Source: Mycobacterium kansasii ATCC 12478 | GTDB lineage: Bacteria > Actinomycetota > Actinomycetes > Mycobacteriales > Mycobacteriaceae | Direction: 5' to 3' | NCBI RefSeq assembly: GCF_000157895.3 | Contig: NC_022663.1 | Span: 6,138,001 to 6,202,000, forward strand | Length of the DNA: 64,000 nucleotides | Shown here: positions 39,653 through 48,118 of the stretch, in pieces | Numbering within the stretch: position 1 is the first letter of the stretch | Layout: the number at the start of each line of letters is the position of its first letter | Notes under the pieces: generated by a model | The model's database searches: none | Told to the model about the DNA's origin: nothing | What the model saw: only the letters and a program-made list of their open reading frames with translations | Program-made: the position numbers and the translations under genes

Positions 39653-40210
39653 TCACGACGGTTCGTCCGGCGTGCGACCGGATAGCACCGCTTCGGGTTG
39701 GTTCAGCCCAAGTTTGGGCCGTGCGTCGGGCTGAACGGCGTCGTTGCGTTTGGTCAGGAGCCAGGTCTCGTCCTCGCCCTCGCGGATCCGGGTGAGCGCG
39801 TAGCCGCCGCACAGTGTCCGACCGTGCAAGTGGAACCAAAGATGGCCGCGCTCAAGACCCTTGATCATGTCGTGCCCCGTCATGTTGGCGTAGGTGCCGT
39901 GGTCCCAGACGATGACGCCACGGGCCGCTTCGAATGTGGCGTACTGCACCGGGTGGTCCTCGGTGCGTAGGGCCATCCGCTTGTCCTTGGGATCGGTCGA
40001 CGGACTTCGGGGTATCGCCCAGCAGACGAGCATGCCGTCGATCTCGAGGGACAGGTCGTAGTGATCGCTGTGCGCCACATGGTGGCGGATGACGAAACGT
40101 GGTCCCTTCCCGGTCGTCAGCTTCTTCGGGCGGTGCCGTCCCCCTGGCGCGGCGCGGCGCACGGTGATGGCGCCGGGCAGCCCCATGCGCCGGTATTCGC
40201 TCAATTGCAT
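39653..40210 (-). CDS. Stand-alone LigD-type 3'-phosphoesterase domain protein
   Basis: 185 aa consisting only of the PE domain found at one end of LigD end-joining ligases. Family motifs: FVIRHHVAHSDHYDLSLEID, then MLVCWAIPRSPSTDPKDKR, EDHPVQYATFE and IVWDHGTY. In LigD these house the Mn-binding His/His/Asp and a second His and Tyr, all kept here. The arginine of the usual HYDFRLE is Ser here (HYDLSLE), so activity may be altered. No ligase or primase domain is adjacent. Start ATG 40210; an ATG eight codons later is possible. Confidence 0.85.
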   Translation of the reverse strand: MQLSEYRRMGLPGAITVRRAAPGGRHRPKKLTTGKGPRFVIRHHVAHSDHYDLSLEIDGMLVCWAIPRSPSTDPKDKRMALRTEDHPVQYATFEAARGVIVWDHGTYANMTGHDMIKGLERGHLWFHLHGRTLCGGYALTRIREGEDETWLLTKRNDAVQPDARPKLGLNQPEAVLSGRTPDEPS

Positions 40211-40259
40211 ACGACACGGATACCCGCTATGGCCGCAAATGACCCGCAGCGGCCGGCGA

Positions 40260-40766
40260 TCAGCTTGAGCGCCAGGTGAGCGCCATGCCGTGGCTGGCCA
40301 ACCAGCGCACCAGGTCGTAGTCGTGGCGCGCCAGGCCGTCGACGGCGGTCACCGCCCGCTGCAGTGCCTGCTCAGCGACCTCGGCGGGCAACAGTCCGTG
40401 GCGGACCGCATCAAGCAGCTCGTCGACGTCGGCCAATCTGGCCCCGCGTCCGGTGCGGACCTCGATGTCGAGGTAGTGATCTTCGGAACGCCACACCGCG
40501 GGGCCGGGCGTGTATTCACCCACGTCGAGGTAGTGGTCGTAGTCGCGTTCGTGGCCAGGATTGAAGTGAAAGACGGTGGCGCGCAACCCGAATGACGGCA
40601 GCAGCCAGGACTCGAGGTAGTGGAACTGGACCCGGCCCGGGGTGGGCCGGGCCAGATAGAGCCCCCATGGATGCACGGCGTACTCATCGACGGCCCGCAC
40701 CATGCCTTTGGGATCGGTGTTGGTGCGGGCCACCAGGTCGAACGTTTCGTGCTTGGGTGGGTGGAT
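40260..40766 (-). CDS. DUF402 family protein (Rv1632c type)
   Basis: 168 aa if it starts at the ATC at 40766; 157 aa from GTG 40733. DUF402 proteins are nucleoside di/tri-phosphatase or FomD-like metal-binding enzymes. Here NTDPKGMVRAVDEYAVHPWG, GRVQFHYLESWLLP, YLDVGEY and SEDHYLDIEV supply the acidic/aromatic core. The codons before the GTG read IHPPKHETFDL, which looks like the normal family N-terminus, but there is no ATG/GTG/TTG before an in-frame TAA. AAGG stands seven bases before the ATC. Identity is good; the start is open. Confidence 0.75.
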   Translation of the reverse strand: MHPPKHETFDLVARTNTDPKGMVRAVDEYAVHPWGLYLARPTPGRVQFHYLESWLLPSFGLRATVFHFNPGHERDYDHYLDVGEYTPGPAVWRSEDHYLDIEVRTGRGARLADVDELLDAVRHGLLPAEVAEQALQRAVTAVDGLARHDYDLVRWLASHGMALTWRSS

Positions 40767-41206
40767 GGCGTCACCTTACCGTTAAAGCGTGTCATTAGCG
40801 GCTCGGCCGGATCTTCCACCGCGCGAACCCGGCAGCGGACCGGCAGCACGGCCGGCATTCCTCAGTACCGGTGGTCGCCACCTGCATCGGTGATGTGTCG
40901 ACGGTGGTCCCGGCGGACCCCGCATAAGCAGTCGCCACCCCCGCCCCCGGCGCTCGAGTGTTTCATCGCCGCTCGTTCCCGGAGGGGCGACGGTGTCGAC
41001 AAACTCGCCTACGACCAGACCAGCAACGAGCAAGTCGTGTGCGAGGGCAACACCCGGGACAAAGCGCCGATTACGACCGGCGTTCACGCCGCCGGAGCCT
41101 CATGCGACCGGCCGGACATCCCGGGGTTCGCCATGTCCGCCTCCAACGACGGCTAACTGCTCGGATGCGCCCGGCAAGCCGCATGTGGGTCCGCCACGGC
41201 TAAGAC
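40767..41206. other. Region between the DUF402 gene and uvrB
   Basis: About 440 bases with several open frames on both strands, but none has an RBS or a recognisable product. The frame running into uvrB is merely open upstream of its start. I see no RNA gene here. The uvrB promoter lies at the right end. Confidence 0.45.
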
Positions 41207-41229
41207 GTGTCGGTGCCTCGTTCTACCCT
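41207..41229 (+). promoter_or_regulatory. RecA-independent damage promoter (PafBC type) of uvrB
   Basis: GTGTCGGTG (41207-41215), 8 bases, then TACCCT (41224-41229). It matches TTGTCRGTG-N8-TAnnnT in all but the first base. The -10 ends 6 nt before the uvrB ATG, so the mRNA is predicted to be leaderless or nearly so. No ribosome site precedes the ATG, which fits. Confidence 0.75.
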
Positions 41230-41235
41230 GATGAC

Positions 41236-43407
41236 ATGGCTTTTGCCACCGAACACCCAGTAGTTGCCCATTCCGAATACCGTCCAGCCGCAGAGGACGT
41301 GGAAGGCTTGGTGCGCTCCGGCGCGCGCTTCGAGGTGGTCAGCCCGCACGCGCCCGCCGGCGACCAGCCGGCCGCCATCGACGAGCTGGAGCGCCGGATC
41401 AACGCGGGGGAGCGTGATGTGGTGCTCCTCGGCGCCACCGGCACCGGAAAGTCGGCCACCACCGCGTGGCTCATCGAGCGCCTGCAGCGCCCCACCCTGG
41501 TCATGGAACCCAACAAGACGCTGGCCGCCCAGATGGCCAACGAGCTGCGAGAGATGTTGCCGCACAACGCGGTTGAGTACTTCGTGTCGTACTACGATTA
41601 CTACCAGCCGGAGGCGTATATCGCCCAGACCGACACCTACATCGAGAAGGACAGCTCGATCAACGACGACGTGGAGCGGTTGCGCCACTCCGCCACGTCG
41701 GCGCTGCTGTCGCGGCGTGACGTGGTGGTGGTGGCCTCGGTGTCCTGCATCTACGGCCTGGGCACCCCGCAGTCCTACCTGGACCGCTCGGTCGAGTTGC
41801 GGGTCGGCAGCGAGGTGCCGCGGGACGGGCTGCTGCGGCTGCTGGTCGACGTGCAGTACACCCGCAACGATCTGTCCTTCACCCGCGGTTCCTTCCGGGT
41901 GCGCGGCGACACCGTGGAGATCATCCCCTCCTACGAGGAGCTGGCGGTTCGCATCGAGTTCTTCGGCGACGAGATCGAGGCGTTGTATTACCTGCACCCG
42001 CTGACCGGAGAGGTGATCCGCCAGGTCGACTCGCTGCGGATCTTCCCGGCCACTCACTACGTGGCCGGGCCCGAGCGGATGGCGCACGCGATCTCCACCA
42101 TCGAGGGGGAGCTGGCCGAGCGGCTAGCCGAATTGGAGGCGCAGGGCAAGCTGCTGGAAGCCCAGCGACTACGGATGCGTACCAACTACGACGTCGAGAT
42201 GATGCGGCAGGTCGGGTTCTGCTCGGGCATCGAAAATTACTCGCGACATATAGATGGCCGGGGCCCCGGTTCGCCTCCGGCGACCCTATTGGACTACTTC
42301 CCGGAGGACTTCCTGCTCGTCATCGACGAGTCGCACGTCACTGTGCCGCAGATCGGCGGCATGTACGAGGGTGATATCTCGCGCAAGCGCAACCTGGTCG
42401 AATACGGGTTCCGGCTGCCCTCGGCGTGCGACAACCGCCCGCTGACCTGGGAGGAATTCGCCACCCGAATCGGGCAGACGGTATATCTGTCGGCCACGCC
42501 GGGACCGTACGAGCTCAGCCAGTCCGGCGGCGAGTTTGTCGAGCAGGTGATCCGGCCGACCGGCCTGGTGGACCCGAAGGTGGTGGTGAAACCGACCAAG
42601 GGGCAGATCGACGATCTCATCGGGGAGATCCGCAAACGCGCCGATGCCGACCAGCGGGTGCTGGTGACCACACTGACCAAGAAGATGGCCGAAGACCTCA
42701 CGGACTACCTGCTGGAGATGGGTATCCGGGTCCGCTACCTGCATTCCGAGGTCGACACGTTGCGGCGGGTGGAACTGTTACGTCAGCTGCGCCTCGGCGA
42801 CTACGACGTGCTGGTCGGCATCAATCTGTTGCGCGAGGGCCTCGACCTGCCCGAGGTGTCGCTGGTGTCGATCCTCGACGCCGACAAGGAGGGCTTTTTG
42901 CGGTCGTCGCGCAGCCTGATCCAGACGATCGGCCGCGCCGCCCGCAATGTCTCCGGCGAGGTGCACATGTACGCCGACAAGATCACCGACTCGATGAAAG
43001 AGGCCATCGACGAGACCGAGCGGCGCCGGGCAAAGCAGATCGCCTACAACCAGGCCAATGGAATCGATCCGCAGCCGCTGCGCAAGAAGATCGCCGACAT
43101 CCTCGACCAGGTCTACCGCGAGGCCGACGACACGGAAGCGGTGGAGATCGGTGGGTCGGGCCGCAACGCGTCCCGCGGGCGACGTGCTCAGGGTGCGCCC
43201 GGCCGCGCGGTCAGCGCCGGCGTCTTCGAGGGCCGCGACACATCGAACATGCCCCGCGCTGAGCTCGCCGACCTGATCAAGGACCTCACCGAGCAGATGA
43301 TGGCAGCCGCGCGCGACCTGCAGTTCGAGCTGGCCGCCCGGTTCCGCGACGAAATTGCCGACCTGAAAAAGGAATTGCGTGGGATGGACGCTGCCGGGCT
43401 CAAGTGA
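41236..43407 (+). CDS. uvrB: Excinuclease ABC subunit B
   Basis: 723 aa helicase-like damage verifier of nucleotide excision repair. Walker A GATGTGKSATT near residue 70, beta-hairpin YYDYYQPEAYI near 120, DESHVTVPQIGGMYEGD, LSATPGPYELS, QTIGRAARN, and a C-terminal UVR domain (LIKDLTEQMMAAARDLQFELAA) that binds UvrC. ATG 41236 (MAFATEHPVVAHSEYR) matches the M. tuberculosis N-terminus; the frame is open further upstream but is non-coding. Predicted to be damage-inducible from its promoter. Confidence 0.97.
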   Translation: MAFATEHPVVAHSEYRPAAEDVEGLVRSGARFEVVSPHAPAGDQPAAIDELERRINAGERDVVLLGATGTGKSATTAWLIERLQRPTLVMEPNKTLAAQMANELREMLPHNAVEYFVSYYDYYQPEAYIAQTDTYIEKDSSINDDVERLRHSATSALLSRRDVVVVASVSCIYGLGTPQSYLDRSVELRVGSEVPRDGLLRLLVDVQYTRNDLSFTRGSFRVRGDTVEIIPSYEELAVRIEFFGDEIEALYYLHPLTGEVIRQVDSLRIFPATHYVAGPERMAHAISTIEGELAERLAELEAQGKLLEAQRLRMRTNYDVEMMRQVGFCSGIENYSRHIDGRGPGSPPATLLDYFPEDFLLVIDESHVTVPQIGGMYEGDISRKRNLVEYGFRLPSACDNRPLTWEEFATRIGQTVYLSATPGPYELSQSGGEFVEQVIRPTGLVDPKVVVKPTKGQIDDLIGEIRKRADADQRVLVTTLTKKMAEDLTDYLLEMGIRVRYLHSEVDTLRRVELLRQLRLGDYDVLVGINLLREGLDLPEVSLVSILDADKEGFLRSSRSLIQTIGRAARNVSGEVHMYADKITDSMKEAIDETERRRAKQIAYNQANGIDPQPLRKKIADILDQVYREADDTEAVEIGGSGRNASRGRRAQGAPGRAVSAGVFEGRDTSNMPRAELADLIKDLTEQMMAAARDLQFELAARFRDEIADLKKELRGMDAAGLK

Positions 43408-43441
43408 CTCGGGGTGACCAGGCGCTGCCTACGGTGTAGCT

Positions 43442-44854
43442 GTGACCGAGACGGCGAGCGAGACCGGCAGCTGGAGCGAACTGCTCAGCAGGCACTTGGG
43501 AACGGCCACCATGCTGGCCGGCGGCGTCGCGCTGTATGCCACCAACGAGTTCCTGACCATTAGCCTCCTTCCGAGCACAATCGCCGAAATCGGTGGCAGC
43601 CGCCTGTACGCCTGGGTGACAACCCTGTATCTGGTCGGTTCGGTGGTGGCAGCGACCTCGGTCAACCCGATGCTGCTGCGCGTCGGTGCCCGCACCTCGT
43701 ATCTGATGGGACTGACCGTCTTCGGTGTCGCGAGCCTGTTGTGCGCGGCCGCGCCGAATATGGAGGCCCTGGTCGCCGGACGCACCCTGCAGGGGGTGGC
43801 CGGCGGACTGCTGGCCGGACTCGGCTACGCGCTGATCAACGCCGCGCTGCCGCATCGGCTGTGGACGCGCGGCTCGGCGCTGGTGTCGGCCATGTGGGGG
43901 GTGGCGACGCTGGTCGGGCCGGCCACGGGTGGACTTTTCGCGCAGTTCGGGCTATGGCGGTGGGCGTTCGCTGCGATGGCGGTGATGTCCGGGCTGATGG
44001 CCGTGTTGGTGCTGGCCGTGCTGAGCAGCCGGGCCGGCACGAGCGGTGGGCAGCCGGTGACCGCCGCGCACAAGGTGCCGGTGTGGTCGTTGTTGTTGAT
44101 GGGCGCTGCCGCCCTGGCTGTCAGCGTCGCCGAACTCCCGCGCTACCCGGTGCAGACCGCGGGCCTGCTCGCCGCCAGCGTGCTGCTGATCGGGATCTTT
44201 GTGCTCGTCGACTGGCGGATGCACGTAGCAGTATTGCCGCACAGCGTGTTTGGGCCTGGACCGCTGAAGTGGATCTACCTGACCATGTCCGTGCAGATGG
44301 TCGCCGCGATGGTGACCACCTATGTGCCGCTGTTCGGTCAGCGGTTGGGCAACCTGACACCGGTGGCGGCCGGATTCCTGGGTGCGTCACTGGCGGTGGG
44401 CTGGACGGCGAGCGAGATTGTCAGCGCATCGGTGAACAACACCCGGGTGATCGCGCATGTGGTGGCGGCAGCGCCGTTGGTGATGGCGTCGGGCTTGGCG
44501 CTTGGTGCCGTCACCCAGCGTGCCGATGCCCCCCCGGGGGTCGTCGCGCTGTGGGCGCTGGCGCTGCTGATCACCGGGACCGGGATCGGGATCGCCTGGC
44601 CGCATCTGTCCGCATGGGCAATGGATTCCGTCGACGATCCGGCCGAGAGCGGCGCCGCGGCGGCGGCCATCAACATCGTGCAGCTGATCTCGGCGGCCTT
44701 CGGCGCCGGCCTGGCCGGTGTCGTGGTCAACAGGGCCGAGGGGGGCGAAGTGACGGCCGCTCGCTGGTTGTTCGCGCTATTCACCGTGTTGGCCGCCCTC
44801 GGGTTCATCGCCTCCTACCAGGCGACCCAACGCCGGCGTCGGTCACCGGGTTGA
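43442..44854 (+). CDS. Major facilitator superfamily drug/metabolite exporter
   Basis: 470 aa, Rv1634-like. About 13-14 hydrophobic helices, placing it in the DHA2-type group. The start is MTETASETGSWSELLSRHLGTATMLAGGVALYATNEF. Motif-like LLRVGARTSYLMG lies between helices 2 and 3, and RTLQGVAGGLLAGLGYALI in the next helices. Likely proton-driven export; the substrate cannot be read from sequence. GTG start. Its stop overlaps the convergent mannosyltransferase gene by 12 nt. Confidence 0.9.
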   Translation: MTETASETGSWSELLSRHLGTATMLAGGVALYATNEFLTISLLPSTIAEIGGSRLYAWVTTLYLVGSVVAATSVNPMLLRVGARTSYLMGLTVFGVASLLCAAAPNMEALVAGRTLQGVAGGLLAGLGYALINAALPHRLWTRGSALVSAMWGVATLVGPATGGLFAQFGLWRWAFAAMAVMSGLMAVLVLAVLSSRAGTSGGQPVTAAHKVPVWSLLLMGAAALAVSVAELPRYPVQTAGLLAASVLLIGIFVLVDWRMHVAVLPHSVFGPGPLKWIYLTMSVQMVAAMVTTYVPLFGQRLGNLTPVAAGFLGASLAVGWTASEIVSASVNNTRVIAHVVAAAPLVMASGLALGAVTQRADAPPGVVALWALALLITGTGIGIAWPHLSAWAMDSVDDPAESGAAAAAINIVQLISAAFGAGLAGVVVNRAEGGEVTAARWLFALFTVLAALGFIASYQATQRRRRSPG

Positions 44855-46414
44855 CTTGACGACCTGCGAATAGTGGAACTGCCACCGCTCGACGATGTGG
44901 AAGCCCAGGTAGCCGGGAAACTGGTACACCGGGGTGCGCCCGAACGCCGTTCCCGGCGACAAACGTTGTCCCACTTGATGATCCGGCAACGACTTGTCGC
45001 GATTGGTGATCGTCCACAGCGTCGTGCATTTGTTGATCTTGGCGGTGGTCAGCCAGACCGCGACGTGGCCGTCCCACAGCGTGCCGGCCTTGGGCCCATA
45101 GGCGCCGCGTTCGACGTCGACCAACGACCGGAACGCCGCCGGCCGGGTGGCCAGCAGTGCCCGAATCGGCCCCGGTCTCCACGGCACGGTGTTGTCCACC
45201 AGCAGGCAGTCACCGGGCGCGGCATGGGCACTGATGACGTCGGCCACCTGGCTGTAATCCCAGCCCTCCTTGGCGTAGGGCCCGCGTTGGGTGAAGTAGT
45301 AGTTCGGGAACGCGGCGGCGGCGAAGACCGCCACCGCGCCGGCTATGAGCCAGGGCTTGCGGGCGACGCTGACGATGCAGATGGCCAGGATGACCGCCGC
45401 CCCGGGGGCGGTCAGGATCAGGTAGCGCGGGTAGTAGATGGGTTCGACGGTCGCCGAGTAGATCAGAACGACGGCGGTGGGAACGACCACCCAGGCCACG
45501 CCGGCAAGCAGCAGCGGTCGGGTGCCCTCGCCAGGCCCCGGCGCGCCGGTCAACCGCAGCACGGCGGCGGCGACGACGACCACGCCGGACAAGATGGCGA
45601 ACGGAACACTGTGGTCGAAGTACTGTCGATGCACCACATCGAGGAAGAGGTTTCGGTTCAGCCCCGAGATCCACCCGACCTGCCAGACCTGTCCGTGGGC
45701 GAACCGGACGAAGGGCGTCATGGCCCCGACCGCGGCCAGCGAGGCGACCGCCCACCAGATGGTGGGAGCTTTCCGCGATTGCGCCGGGGCCAGCAGTGGC
45801 AGCAGCGCGGCGTACACCGGCACCAGCAGTCCCAAGTTGATGCTGATCAAAATCGACAGCATCAACCCCAGCGCGTACAGCAGCCACACCCATGGCTTGT
45901 TGCGCCGCACCGCGGTGACCAGCAGTACCGTCAGCCAGACCGCGGCCGTCACCGACAGCGCAGAGGAGCGCGCCTCGATGCCCGCCCAGGTCACCCGGGG
46001 CAGGATGGCAAAGACGGCTCCCGCACACAACGCGGTGCTGCGGCCGGAAAACTGCTTGGCGAACACGACTACGCCGCCGGCGGCGGCGCCGATGGCCAGG
46101 CTGCTGGGAACCCGCGACCAGAACTCGGTCGGCGGGAAGATCGCGAACCAGCCGTGCATCAGCAGGTAGTACAGGCCGTGTACCGCATCGATATGGCCCA
46201 GCAGATTCCACAGCTCCGGCAGGGTGCGCCGTGCCGAAGCCGAGATCGTCGCACCCTCGTCGAACCACAGCGACGGCCGACTGGCCCAGGCTCCGCTCAC
46301 GACCGCCGCCAGCAAAGCGATAGCCCAGGGGTCGAGGCGCCGGCCACGGGCATGCGAGTGCGCCGCCCCGGCCGCCGGCGGCGCCGTGTCCTGATCGAGT
46401 GTCGGTGCAGACAT
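44843..46414 (-). CDS. GT-C mannosyltransferase, CapA-like (Rv1635c type)
   Basis: 523 aa with about 11 membrane helices. The first extracellular loop WFDEGATISASARRTLPELW carries the acidic DE pair typical of polyprenyl-phosphate-mannose-dependent GT-C enzymes. The following HGLYYLLMHGW also fits. A C-terminal periplasmic domain has two short hydrophilic lobes. In M. tuberculosis the homologue adds the first mannose of the lipoarabinomannan cap. ATG 46414 (MSAPTLDQD) was preferred over ATG 46426. Confidence 0.87.
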   Translation of the reverse strand: MSAPTLDQDTAPPAAGAAHSHARGRRLDPWAIALLAAVVSGAWASRPSLWFDEGATISASARRTLPELWNLLGHIDAVHGLYYLLMHGWFAIFPPTEFWSRVPSSLAIGAAAGGVVVFAKQFSGRSTALCAGAVFAILPRVTWAGIEARSSALSVTAAVWLTVLLVTAVRRNKPWVWLLYALGLMLSILISINLGLLVPVYAALLPLLAPAQSRKAPTIWWAVASLAAVGAMTPFVRFAHGQVWQVGWISGLNRNLFLDVVHRQYFDHSVPFAILSGVVVVAAAVLRLTGAPGPGEGTRPLLLAGVAWVVVPTAVVLIYSATVEPIYYPRYLILTAPGAAVILAICIVSVARKPWLIAGAVAVFAAAAFPNYYFTQRGPYAKEGWDYSQVADVISAHAAPGDCLLVDNTVPWRPGPIRALLATRPAAFRSLVDVERGAYGPKAGTLWDGHVAVWLTTAKINKCTTLWTITNRDKSLPDHQVGQRLSPGTAFGRTPVYQFPGYLGFHIVERWQFHYSQVVKSTR

Positions 46415-46735
46415 GATGCCTGTCACTGTAGGTCGCCCGCGATGATTCCGGTCACCAGCCGTCGTCTAGCCGCCCGGCCGGGCATCGGAGCGCACCGCCG
46501 CCGGTGCCGCCCCGCATGATCGCCATATCTAGCGAAAAGCGTTGCACCGCAGCTATTTTCGCAGCAAACCGGGACCGTCGATTGCGTCGCGGTAACCCGC
46601 TGGTGTGCTGCGGGTGTCTGCCCCGGCAAAATGCGGATTGCGCCACGCCGCTGCGGTGTGGGTAATCTGACCCATCTGGATCAGGCAAAGCGATACTGTC
46701 TGGGGTTGGCGTAGCAACCGACACTGGGAGGGTAA
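46415..46735. other. Divergent intergenic region between the mannosyltransferase and TB15.3 genes
   Basis: About 320 bases holding the promoters of both genes. A GGGAGGG ribosome site ends 4-5 nt before the ATG at 46736. TACTGT at 46694-46699 is a possible -10 for the stress-protein gene, but no -35 stands at a good distance. I see no RNA gene or ORF. Confidence 0.4.
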
Positions 46736-47176
46736 ATGGGCGCCTATCGGACCGTGGTGGTAGGAACCGACGGCTCGGACTCGTCGATGCGGGCAGTGGA
46801 CCGGGCCGCGCAGATCGCCGGGGCCGATGCCACGTTGATCATCGCGTCGGCGTACCTGCCTCAACACGAGGACGCCCGAGCCGCCGACGTCCTGAAGGAC
46901 GAAAGCTACAAGGTGACGGGCACCGCCCCGATCTATGAGATCCTGCACGACGCCAAGGAACGGGCACACAACGCCGGCGCGAAGAACGTCGAGGAACGCG
47001 CGATCGTGGGCGCTCCGGTCGACGCGCTGGTCAGCCTCGCCGAAGAAGCGAAGGCCGACCTCCTGGTGGTCGGCAACGTCGGCCTGAGCACGATCGCGGG
47101 GCGGTTGCTGGGTTCGGTGCCGGCCAACGTCTCGCGGCGGGCCAAGGTCGACGTGCTCATCGTGCACACGACCTAG
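46736..47176 (+). CDS. Universal stress protein (TB15.3 / Rv1636 type)
   Basis: 146 aa single USP domain. The nucleotide site is GTDGSDSS near the N-terminus and VGNVGLSTIAGRLLGSVPANV near residue 110, the GxxGx9G(S) pattern of nucleotide-binding USPs. The M. tuberculosis homologue binds cAMP in preference to ATP and is abundant. This fits the presence of a membrane adenylate cyclase in the same neighbourhood. Confidence 0.95.
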   Translation: MGAYRTVVVGTDGSDSSMRAVDRAAQIAGADATLIIASAYLPQHEDARAADVLKDESYKVTGTAPIYEILHDAKERAHNAGAKNVEERAIVGAPVDALVSLAEEAKADLLVVGNVGLSTIAGRLLGSVPANVSRRAKVDVLIVHTT

Positions 47177-47227
47177 CCCATAGCCGGGCGTCAATAGCCG
47201 GCCGGATGCTCGGCGAGGCGGATACCG

Positions 47228-48079
47228 TCAGCGAACCGCGTCATCCCTCGCGCTGTGGGATGTCGGCGGCAACCCGGCTGAGCGTTTTGTTTGATGCGGA
47301 ATGCCGGTGAGAACGAGTTCGGCAGTACGCCTGGGAGCCTCGGCAAGCATCGAGAAGACGGCTGCCCGCCTGGGCAGCCGGACGTGTTTGCGGCCCTTCT
47401 GTACCGCGGACACGACCTGATCGGCAACCACCTCGCGGGTGACGTCGACCATGAGGTGCATCCGGTAAAGGCGGCGGAAGGAATCAGCGGTCGGCGGGTA
47501 ATCCTCGGTATGGGCCAGCAGGTCGGTGGGGATCGGCCCGAGTTCGACGAGGGTGGTGCGGATCGGCAAGCCGCGAAGGTCGGCTCTTAGGCCCGCGGTG
47601 AAATGTGAAAGAGCCGCTTTGGAAGCCGAGTAGGACACCAACCCCGGAAGGACAACGCAGCCCCCCATCGAGGAGACGTTGACGATGTGACCGGCGCCGC
47701 GGCGAAGCATCCGTGGGATGGCGCGCCGGCACAATTCGGCCGGGGCGAGGTAGTTGACCTGCGTTACTTTTCGCAAATCGTCGTCGGGCGCGTCAGCAAA
47801 GCCCCCCGTGCTGTTGTCGATGCCTGCGTTGTTGACGAGGACGTCGATCGGCCCGACTTCGTCTTCAACACGGTCAATCAAGGTTGCGACCTGGCCGGGG
47901 TCCGACAGGTCGGCGATGTGAGCAGAACCGCCAAGCTCCACCGCCAGCGTCCGAAGGAGGCCCTCGGTCCGCGCGACGAGCGCCACGGTTGCCCCGGCGC
48001 CGGCGAAAGCGTGGGCGAGGGCTTCTCCGATGCCTCGCGAAGCTCCCGTGATGAGGACCCGTTTTTGCGCTAGCTCCAT
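47228..48079 (-). CDS. Short-chain dehydrogenase/reductase
   Basis: 283 aa classical SDR. The NAD(P) motif TGASRGIG is at residues 11-18. NNAG, the catalytic serine in VNVSSMGG, and YSASK are all present. An Arg follows the glycine motif (VALVARTE), which favours NADPH. The substrate pocket and C-terminal extension (about 60 residues after the core, ending in a polar tail) give no hint of substrate. ATG 48079 has AGGAAA upstream. It lies 39 nt after the E2-like gene and probably forms an operon with it; not part of the M. tuberculosis order I recall. Confidence 0.9.
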   Translation of the reverse strand: MELAQKRVLITGASRGIGEALAHAFAGAGATVALVARTEGLLRTLAVELGGSAHIADLSDPGQVATLIDRVEDEVGPIDVLVNNAGIDNSTGGFADAPDDDLRKVTQVNYLAPAELCRRAIPRMLRRGAGHIVNVSSMGGCVVLPGLVSYSASKAALSHFTAGLRADLRGLPIRTTLVELGPIPTDLLAHTEDYPPTADSFRRLYRMHLMVDVTREVVADQVVSAVQKGRKHVRLPRRAAVFSMLAEAPRRTAELVLTGIPHQTKRSAGLPPTSHSARDDAVR

Positions 48080-48118
48080 GGCATTTCCTGCTGTAGTCCT
48101 GCTATCGGCGAAGTGCGC

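Noticed and set aside
40620..41203. Open plus-strand frames upstream of uvrB
   Set aside because: No ribosome site or family similarity; partly antisense to the DUF402 gene.
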